From Effrenium voratum (Eukaryota; Sar; Dinophyceae; Suessiales; Symbiodiniaceae), in the NCBI GenBank assembly GCA_963377175.1, contig CAUJNA010001035.1:366418-430417 (forward strand): a stretch of DNA of 64,000 nt, written 5' to 3'. Positions 58,144 through 64,000 of this stretch are shown here, one piece after another; within the stretch, counting starts at the first letter, position 1; every line of letters begins with the position of its first letter. The notes under the pieces were generated by a model. The model saw only the letters and a program-made list of their open reading frames with translations, was not told the origin of the DNA and did not search any database. The position numbers and the translations under genes were made by a program.

Positions 58144-60955
58144 CTATCTTGATGAAGTCCCGCTCTTTCTTCTCGGCGGGCAGGGCAGTAGTGACGCTTG
58201 TCTCTTCAACCTCTACCTCATCAATGGGAACAAAGTCCGGTTCGTCGTTGCATTCGGGTTCATACTCCTCGTTCTCATAGATCTCGGCCTCGTCCTCATC
58301 GATCTGATCAAAATCACAGTCGAAATGAGTTTCTCCAGTCCACTCGTGGTTACCTCCACGGTCGTTCTCGGCCCGGAGCCAATTTTCGTCAACAACAAAT
58401 TCGGTCGATCCGTCCAGATAGTTGAGGACTGTGCTCCGCCTCCTGCCAAGGTCTTTGATCTTGACTGGACAGCTCGTCCCTATCGGGATAAAGAGCTCGG
58501 TTCGCGCTTCAACGTGGACGCGAGTGAGAACCTTCTCGTCTTCATTTGCGATCCAGTGGTCTCCTCCTTCATCAACGTCCTCTGAGTCGATCTTTCCAGC
58601 ATGTCTGAAGTCGTTTTGGGCGTTTTGAACCCCCCCCTTTCTATCCCTGCGAATCTTGGGAGCAATGGGGTAGAAGTCGACCAGACAACCAAACGGCAGA
58701 ATGACTCCGCTGAAGTTCCCGTCACCGTGGCGTCGCATCCACGGTGATCCCTCACCGCGATTTTCAATATTCCTTGCCATGGAAAAATGCCTAACGGCAA
58801 ATGGCCACCATCGAGGTTCAAATCCAGCCTGACGCAGGAGCACACGTGCCCCATGGAGAACAAGCTTGACCTTGTTCTCGATCAGGCCGTTGGTCTTGGG
58901 CATGCCCGGTGTAGAAAGCCGGTGCAACGCTCCAAGCGTAGTGACAGCATTCTTCAGCTCTGGGGCCTGGTCGCTGTACACTAACTTCAGAGTTTGCCCC
59001 CCTGCGAACCTGCGAAATGCCTCCAGCGTATTGCTACGGGATCTGGACTGCACAGGAAGGACTTCGAGGTAGTCAGTAGCGAGGTCATAGAACACTATCG
59101 CGTCTGCTTCGCCATGAAAGCCTCGATCCTTCAATCCTCTCAATACCATCGTGTCGGCGGTGGTTAGGTCCCCGAAACTTACCACGTCATGCGCAGCAGC
59201 ACCACCTTTGCGGCGAAGCTTGACATTCTCCATTTTCGCACGCTGGCAGTGCGGGCAATAGGGGTTCTTTGGGAGATGCGTGAGCATATGGCGAAGCGTC
59301 TTAGCATCTGCCCGCCACTCAGCCTCTGTGCGTAGTCCGGAGAGAAAGTTTATCTCGACAATGTCACCATCATCCCCTTCCCCCGGGCCAGGAAAAGGTG
59401 GTGAGTGGCTATCGCCCTCACCCCCCTGTTCCGCCTTTCCGGGAAGAGCAACGGTCTCGCACTTGACCCGAAACCACGTTTCACCCGTCCAAGGGACATC
59501 AGATGCTATCGCATGCTGATCTCTTTCGGATAACTCCCATAGACTATCAACCAGCACCTCATGGGTAACCCCATTTCGATGAACGACAGTTTTCCTGTAG
59601 TTGTCCAATCGATCAACTCCAACGGGGCAATCATCGCCTATCGGCACAAACTTTGCTTTGCGCGGAAGCCGGTGCTCCTTCACAACATGGCCCGACCGCT
59701 CAGTGCGCCAGGTGTCCTGTAGCTCACTCTTGGCCGCAAGCTCAGACCTACACGGCGGAATCTCGCTGGCTTCAAGCCCTCGATATGCCGCCCCGGGGGC
59801 AGGCATAGCAGGGATTGGCTCAGCATCATCAAGAGTGGGAGAAACGAACTGAGTGTCACCATGAGGAAGATATGGCACGTTGTTGATGACATCCAATGTC
59901 ACCGTCCGGCCCGAAGGACACGTGAGAGTAGGCTTGCAACCTGCAGCCCATACAAACGAGTATCCCATATCCATACAACGCTTTCCAACGGATATGATGG
60001 ATGGAGTGGACTCAAGGACGTGTGCCTCAATCACCTCGTCCAGGTTGCCAACATCAGCATCAACACGACCAGCGGTGCGAGTCGCCCCGTTGGCAGTGTG
60101 CAGCGCATGAGTGTGTCCGCCTTTGGCAATCAGGGCCGTATCGGGTCCTTTCAAATCACCGAGACCAACCAGATCCATTGGGCAACCAGTATCTACCAGC
60201 CACCTCACCCCATCGTATCCAACAGGTGCAGCAACCTTCTGAGTGTACTTCGGCTTTCTTACAACGCGATGTCCCCGCACATCCCCAGGGTTGGTGTCGA
60301 TGTCCTCGTCATCGTCTAAGAGCACTTGGGCATGAACAGCCGCTGCTCTTATCAGAGCACTTTGAACCTCCCTAGCAATCCTCTTGCGCGAAGGGAACTT
60401 AATCGCATTTGGATGGCTGTATCCAGCCTCACGGCAACGATTCACGACCCTACCCGTATTGTCATTCTCGATCGAGACAACAAACACATCAGGAAGATCG
60501 GGAATCTTGACCCTGAGAGGTTCCCTACCGGGACCCTTCGGGAAGTACTTGTTCCTCCAGGAGAGTACAGCCTCCGCATCATCGCAATACCAAAACGTCG
60601 TCTTGGTATCACTTCGTCTTGGGAGTCTCCTGAACAAGGTTGCTCGGCGATCACTAAAGTTCACCCCGTTATCCTCTATTACGGTCCCATTTGCGTCAAC
60701 TGTCCGTCTCCAGATGACTTGGTCCCATTTAGGACCTCCACCGGTAGTGCCGGAGAAGAACAATGCGCCTCGCTCGCTTTTCTCCCAACTGCTAACGCAA
60801 GGTGGGAGGCAACCCGGTGCAGACCCACCGGTAGCTGGGGCAACAGCCCACATAGCTGGACACGCCACAACAACACGGTTGGCCTCAGGGTAACGGCCCG
60901 CCCCGCCTAAAAATCCGTCAATCCTTGAGCGGGGCTGTCGAGACGCCTCGCCTCC
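58043..60955 (-). CDS. pol: Pro-integrase part of the polyprotein
   Basis: The frame is open from 60955, overlapping the end of gag in the -1 frame. The nominal start at 60868 is a GTG, so expression by frameshifting from gag is likely. Numbering from 60868: residues 221-240 contain WLVDTGCPMDLVG, the aspartic protease site (DTG followed by Cys instead of the usual Ser/Ala). Residues 527-541 are the integrase HHCC zinc finger (H527, H531, C538, C541). The catalytic core has D567 or D572 (GDLTTAD), D633 (YSDQAPEL) and E664 (NGLIEN), the last two 30 residues apart as in copia. PFGCLVDFYP follows at about 725. Two copies of a ~65-residue unit (F-[VI]-PIG-x2-CPV ... WTGET) flank the integrase core at 406-472 and 792-852. 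The frame ends at 58043 after leaving the conserved path near 58140, where the sequence continues in the next frame (+1). Confidence 0.88.
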   Translation of the reverse strand, partial: GGEASRQPRSRIDGFLGGAGRYPEANRVVVACPAMWAVAPATGGSAPGCLPPCVSSWEKSERGALFFSGTTGGGPKWDQVIWRRTVDANGTVIEDNGVNFSDRRATLFRRLPRRSDTKTTFWYCDDAEAVLSWRNKYFPKGPGREPLRVKIPDLPDVFVVSIENDNTGRVVNRCREAGYSHPNAIKFPSRKRIAREVQSALIRAAAVHAQVLLDDDEDIDTNPGDVRGHRVVRKPKYTQKVAAPVGYDGVRWLVDTGCPMDLVGLGDLKGPDTALIAKGGHTHALHTANGATRTAGRVDADVGNLDEVIEAHVLESTPSIISVGKRCMDMGYSFVWAAGCKPTLTCPSGRTVTLDVINNVPYLPHGDTQFVSPTLDDAEPIPAMPAPGAAYRGLEASEIPPCRSELAAKSELQDTWRTERSGHVVKEHRLPRKAKFVPIGDDCPVGVDRLDNYRKTVVHRNGVTHEVLVDSLWELSERDQHAIASDVPWTGETWFRVKCETVALPGKAEQGGEGDSHSPPFPGPGEGDDGDIVEINFLSGLRTEAEWRADAKTLRHMLTHLPKNPYCPHCQRAKMENVKLRRKGGAAAHDVVSFGDLTTADTMVLRGLKDRGFHGEADAIVFYDLATDYLEVLPVQSRSRSNTLEAFRRFAGGQTLKLVYSDQAPELKNAVTTLGALHRLSTPGMPKTNGLIENKVKLVLHGARVLLRQAGFEPRWWPFAVRHFSMARNIENRGEGSPWMRRHGDGNFSGVILPFGCLVDFYPIAPKIRRDRKGGVQNAQNDFRHAGKIDSEDVDEGGDHWIANEDEKVLTRVHVEARTELFIPIGTSCPVKIKDLGRRRSTVLNYLDGSTEFVVDENWLRAENDRGGNHEWTGETHFDCDFDQIDEDEAEIYENEEYEPECNDEPDFVPIDEVEVEETSVTTALPAEKKERDFIKIEEDPKVRPIFQARPISGLSVRTRGAVEGRLSRC
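60907..60955 (-). promoter_or_regulatory. Candidate -1 ribosomal frameshift window between gag and pro
   Basis: The two frames overlap only in this 49-nt window. The -1 frame is closed upstream by a TAG at 60956-60958 and gag is closed by the TAG at 60907-60909. The overlap ends with GATTTTTAG; a P-site TTT slipping back one base pairs again with TTT and exposes TTA instead of TAG. This resembles but is not the canonical X-XXY-YYZ heptamer. The 6-bp micro-hairpin CCTCCC-TATC-GGGAGG (60951-60966) lies just upstream, not downstream. A mutational frame break is the alternative. Confidence 0.4.
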
Positions 60956-62712
60956 CTATCGGGAGGACTGGGCGTAGGCGATCTAGGGGTATCCCCCTCT
61001 TCATCCTCAACAACCGGACCAGCAGTGGAACGAGGCGTGATGGGCTTCGTGCCTGGTGGTGGCTTCTGATGCAGGTACTTGCACGGCTGAGCTGTGCACT
61101 TGCCATACATCCAGTCGTAGCAGTATCCGAAGAACATAGGCTTGTCCCTAACGGGCCTATCTCCAGTCCTCGGCGTAGAAGGCGCAGCGGGGTTCCTTGG
61201 GCTCTTGTCGTGCTCGAACCTGCATTCCCGGCCATATTGACACTTCCCAGTCTTCGTATACTCCCAGCACGCCCGATCAGCAGGCCCAGCAGGGGACTGT
61301 CTTCTCGGCGACTTGGGAGATGGCGTGCGCTTGTCCCTCTGACTGCCTCTTCCTGGTGAAGCCCTGTTTCTTTGACTGCTCCTTCCGGGCGAAGATGATC
61401 TTGGCTTTCCGTCGGGTTTCCCATCCCTTCCGGACCTAACGGACCTTGAAGGACTAGGATCACTCTTCCTGGCAAGTGGATCGTATCTCCGCACAACACC
61501 AGGGGCACCAGGATGCCGATCCCTCTCCCGGGATTGAGAGCCTGATCGTGACCTCTGTTCATGAAAGGTCTGGTACATCTGGAGCGTGTTCTGGCGCTTC
61601 TGCCACCGTTCGACACAGTCCTGACAAGCCTTATAAAGCCACGCGAACGACCTAACGGTCACATCGCGATCCCACCTCTCAATGTCAGGCCGCATACAGC
61701 GCAGATGACGAACGTTCTCGATGAACACAGCCAATAGTACCCCATCATCGATCTTCTTCCTAATCCCAGAAATGAGATTGTCCCAGGTGCTCAGATAACT
61801 CCGGAGCCTTGCTTCATCATCAGAGTGACCTGTCTGCCGGCACTTGAGACTGGTCAACTCAGCAATTTTGAAGGTCTGGTCGTCCTCGACTCCAGTCTGC
61901 AGGTGGTTCAGCAGAAGCTTCAAGATCTGTCTCCCCTTGATACCCTGGGGGGGATTCATATTCTGAGCGGCTTCGGTCAGGCGATTCATCTTGTCCCTAA
62001 CAGCCCTGGTCTTGATACACTCCCTGATAGCACTCGTGAAGTTTGAGTCCAAAATCGGGTACTTGCAGGGTCCGCCAAGAGCATCATAGTCGAGTCTCTC
62101 AGTCTCTGAAATCCACGCTAACGCGTAGTCAGAGTCAAAGCTGAAAGCGTTCCTGACCCTCTCTTTGATCTCTGAAAGCCACTCCCGCAGCTTATCAGCT
62201 GTCGGCTCAGCAGGCAGCACGATCGTGTTGCACTTGTGATGGAACCGGTCCTTATCGACAACGGTGGAAATAAGAGCCCCTATCGGGGTACACGAGGTAA
62301 TCCTGCAACTTTCACACAGTCTAGCAGGCATAGGGCAGCAAACTTCACACGCCCTCATTCCACAACCAACGCAAGGAACAAGAGGGAAACCAGGCTCAGG
62401 GATCCTGTTACACTTAGTGCACCTGTCCCGTCCATCATCCCCCCTCAAGGCTTCAGGGAGAAGACCACCATCTCCCTGCCTACCGGCCCCATTAACGCTG
62501 TAGCCAAGGCTGAGACCTGGCCCAAGGTTACCACCACTTGCAACACTCGAGGGGTAACCTACAGCATCGTTGGGCTGACTAACGCCAGTGCCAACCCCGT
62601 GGTGGCTAACGCCTCCTCCGTAGGCAGGACCATAGAAACTGGAACCACACTGATTGTTCCCAGTTCCATGAGTATCCGCAGCACTACCATGGAACCCGGG
62701 CGCTCCACCAGG
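60907..62712 (-). CDS. gag: Gag with two CCCH zinc fingers
   Basis: The frame is open from 62712, right after a TAA at 62713-62715. The nominal start at 62448 is TTG, and no ATG is required if it is one protein with the upstream ORF. Numbering from 62448: residues 9-50 have Cys pairs (CTKC, CVGC, CEVCC, CESC) that continue the Cys-rich cluster of the upstream ORF. Residues 75-300 match the copia Gag core (LREWLSEIKERVRNAF, LDSNFTSAIRECIKTRA, GRQILKLLLNHLQT, LRSYLSTWDNLI, MRPDIERWDRDV). An Arg/Ser/Pro-rich linker follows. Then come two CCCH fingers, C-x8-C-x5-C-x3-H (CWEYTKTGKCQYGRECRFEH) and C-x7-C-x4-C-x3-H (CYDWMYGKCTAQPCKYLH), in place of the retroviral CCHC knuckle. Gag would package the element RNA. 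It ends ...LTDF-stop on GATTTTTAG, at which a -1 shift enters pro-pol. Confidence 0.85.
   Translation of the reverse strand, partial: PGGAPGFHGSAADTHGTGNNQCGSSFYGPAYGGGVSHHGVGTGVSQPNDAVGYPSSVASGGNLGPGLSLGYSVNGAGRQGDGGLLPEALRGDDGRDRCTKCNRIPEPGFPLVPCVGCGMRACEVCCPMPARLCESCRITSCTPIGALISTVVDKDRFHHKCNTIVLPAEPTADKLREWLSEIKERVRNAFSFDSDYALAWISETERLDYDALGGPCKYPILDSNFTSAIRECIKTRAVRDKMNRLTEAAQNMNPPQGIKGRQILKLLLNHLQTGVEDDQTFKIAELTSLKCRQTGHSDDEARLRSYLSTWDNLISGIRKKIDDGVLLAVFIENVRHLRCMRPDIERWDRDVTVRSFAWLYKACQDCVERWQKRQNTLQMYQTFHEQRSRSGSQSRERDRHPGAPGVVRRYDPLARKSDPSPSRSVRSGRDGKPDGKPRSSSPGRSSQRNRASPGRGSQRDKRTPSPKSPRRQSPAGPADRACWEYTKTGKCQYGRECRFEHDKSPRNPAAPSTPRTGDRPVRDKPMFFGYCYDWMYGKCTAQPCKYLHQKPPPGTKPITPRSTAGPVVEDEEGDTPRSPTPSPPDREARRLDSPAQGLTDF
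60951..60966. repeat. Micro-hairpin with 6-bp stem at the gag/pro overlap
   Basis: CCTCCC-TATC-GGGAGG, perfect stem. On the coding strand it creates the TAG that closes the pro frame upstream of the overlap. Confidence 0.85.
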
Positions 62713-63999
62713 TTAACCCCCGGTAGGAGCCCCTCCATTCGGGCCTCCAGAAGGCCCAGCGGGACCTTGGCCTCCACCATAATGCCCAGGACCTGGCGGT
62801 GGAGCTGGGGCATGTCCATGACCACCACTTCCGCTCCCACCTTGACCAGGTGGTCCGCCTTGCCCACCACCTCCCCCGGGAGGAGGAGGAGGGGGCGGTC
62901 CAGCTTGCGCGCGCTCATGCCGAATATTGCAGCGCGCACATCGCTCAAGGCCGTCACTTCCAAAGTAGCTGTGATTCTCACAGACGTGAGTCCCACAATC
63001 CGTGCAGAAATACATGGAGACCTCCTGAGCATTCTTGCGACATGCCCAGCATTTCATTTTCAAGAACTGACAATTGTAACAGTCCCCGTCGTCACCACAG
63101 CAAAGCCCGCAGAACTCACGACTGCATGTCACACACGAGAATTCAGCGTTCGGGTGCCTACGGTCGTTGGGATCATCGAGGGCACAAATCTTTGGCGCGT
63201 CTGGGCCATCGCCGCCGGGAGCCCCTCTTGCAGCCGGCGCTGAGGCCTGTCCACGATCCGACGGATCTCCAGCGGTCCCTCGCCTATCGCCGGGACTCTG
63301 GGCGTCGGCGCTGGCTCTACTCCCAGGAGTCCTCCACTCATCACCAGGACTCTGGATGTCGGCATGAACCCTATTACCCCCACCACCTCCTGAATGACGA
63401 CCTGGGTTCGGAGAGACGTTCCCGCTATCGCGGATTGGCCTATCAAAGCTCGGAGAGACGCTCCCGCTATCGCGGATCGGCCTCTCCCCCCTCGATTGTC
63501 GACTCCGGACCTCAGATCCCCTATCGGGGACGGCAGCAGGCCTCGGGCTCCTATTCCTACCCGCATCCCTATTGGGGGAAATAGAAACGTCCCCCCTTGC
63601 GCGCGCGCGGGGACCACCCCTTGCACGCTCCGGTGGCGAATGCGACCTGTCAGGCAACCCCCGAACCCTCCTGCTCCTGCTGTCGGACCTCTCCCTAACG
63701 GGATAGATGGGATGCCTGTCTGCGCGAGAAGGATCGACCCTATCGGGCACATTCGGCAAAACATGATCAGGCAAAACAACGCCTCCGCCTGGTCTCACCG
63801 GCAGGCCAGTACCCCGGCCGTCACCTTCCCCTGGTGTAGGCGTCGGTGACCTGATCCTATGTCCTTGCCCCGCAAATGCATGGTAACCAACATTCCGTCT
63901 TTCTCTGGGTTGTGGAGGAGCTTCATTAATCTGCTGGACACCCTGAATAATGCCAGCAGCCTCGTCAAATTGACCCTCCATCTCAAAGAGCTGGGACAT
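62713..63999 (-). CDS. Cys-rich, disordered N-terminal part of Gag (possibly incomplete at window edge)
   Basis: The first 265 residues are rich in Arg, Ser, Pro, Gly and Asp and probably disordered. They include a tandem repeat of PIRDSG[SN]VSP, mirrored in the DNA at 63415-63480. Residues about 270-360 form a Cys/His cluster: CVTCSREFCGLCCGDDGDCYNC, CWAC, then YFCTDCGTHVCENH and CARC. This resembles paired B-box/RING-type zinc folds, but I cannot assign a family. The C-terminus is Gly/Pro-rich. The frame ends at a single TAA (62713-62715), beyond which the same frame continues through a similar Gly-rich stretch straight into the next ORF, so the two were probably one Gag. An ATG at 63997-63999 is at the very edge; the frame may extend further right. 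Confidence 0.7.
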   Translation of the reverse strand: MSQLFEMEGQFDEAAGIIQGVQQINEAPPQPRERRNVGYHAFAGQGHRIRSPTPTPGEGDGRGTGLPVRPGGGVVLPDHVLPNVPDRVDPSRADRHPIYPVRERSDSRSRRVRGLPDRSHSPPERARGGPRARARGDVSISPNRDAGRNRSPRPAAVPDRGSEVRSRQSRGERPIRDSGSVSPSFDRPIRDSGNVSPNPGRHSGGGGGNRVHADIQSPGDEWRTPGSRASADAQSPGDRRGTAGDPSDRGQASAPAARGAPGGDGPDAPKICALDDPNDRRHPNAEFSCVTCSREFCGLCCGDDGDCYNCQFLKMKCWACRKNAQEVSMYFCTDCGTHVCENHSYFGSDGLERCARCNIRHERAQAGPPPPPPPGGGGGQGGPPGQGGSGSGGHGHAPAPPPGPGHYGGGQGPAGPSGGPNGGAPTGG

Positions 64000-64000
64000 G

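Larger units (their letters stand above)
43213..64000 (-). mobile_element. Giant Ty1/copia-type LTR retrotransposon, truncated by the window's right edge
   Basis: On the minus strand the gene order is Gag with CCCH fingers, aspartic protease, integrase, reverse transcriptase, RNase H. Integrase before RT defines the Ty1/copia superfamily. Extra cargo is a methyltransferase-like domain and a dUTPase inside the polyprotein, plus a 2,978-codon ORF after RNase H. The 5' LTR and primer-binding site lie beyond 64,000. The 3' boundary is uncertain: the simple-repeat array ends at 43042, sequence composition changes near 43213, and the last micro-hairpin of the element type is at 43760-43769. With only one end in view, no LTR pair can be shown. 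Pyrimidine-rich + strand tracts at about 43290-43304 and 43848-43858 are possible polypurine tracts in the element's orientation. Confidence 0.85.

Noticed and set aside
43213..64000. A matching pair of LTRs
   Set aside because: The 5' end is outside the window and no internal direct repeat long enough to be an LTR was seen, so no LTR is annotated with coordinates.

Overview
The window looks like nuclear DNA of a dinoflagellate, most likely a Symbiodiniaceae-type genome. This is inferred from the dinoflagellate-style Ty1/copia polyprotein, the sparse coding in the first 41 kb, the abundance of simple-sequence arrays, and a spliced transporter gene. No rRNA, tRNA, CRISPR array or bacterial operon was recognised.

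Layout. Positions 1-24,500 are almost gene-free: degenerate sequence with small foldback (MITE-like) repeats and simple repeats, including a 0.5-kb GAT array at 18.74-19.26 kb. Positions 24,531-26,452 hold a complete-ended but internally decayed hAT transposon with an exact 8-bp target duplication and a transposase remnant on the minus strand. Positions 26.5-41 kb are again gene-poor and carry very large strand-asymmetric simple repeats (TG-rich at 32.0-33.1 and 36.4-38.4 kb, GGT/GGGTTT at 34.4-34.7 kb). Positions 41.6-42.6 kb, minus strand, hold the 3' part of a Na+/H+ exchanger-like gene with at least one readable GT-AG intron. AAAC/AACC/AAGC arrays follow to 43.04 kb.

From about 43.2-43.7 kb to the right edge (64,000), and running off it, lies one giant Ty1/copia-type LTR retrotransposon transcribed on the minus strand. 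In transcription order it encodes: a Cys-rich, disordered Gag N-terminal part; a copia Gag with two CCCH zinc fingers; protease and integrase; a polyprotein with a DNA-methyltransferase-like domain, a complete five-motif dUTPase, reverse transcriptase and RNase H; then, after pol, a single uninterrupted 2,978-codon ORF. That last ORF has a possible ADP-ribosyltransferase-like domain, a zinc ribbon and an Arg/Asp/Ser-rich tail. The visible element exceeds 20 kb. The gag stop (TAA), the gag/pro overlap (-1) and the IN/RT overlap (+1) break what would otherwise be a nearly continuous gag-pol frame.

The most unusual signal is a family of micro-hairpins spread through the whole element and its 3' non-coding end. 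About 48 have stems of 3-6 bp. The stems vary but stay self-complementary, and the loop is always TANC on the + strand (GNTA on the element's coding strand) closed by C-G. They sit in coding and non-coding parts alike, always in the same orientation, and I saw none with such stems in the preceding 43 kb. Together with the post-pol mega-ORF they are the best candidates for something undescribed here.
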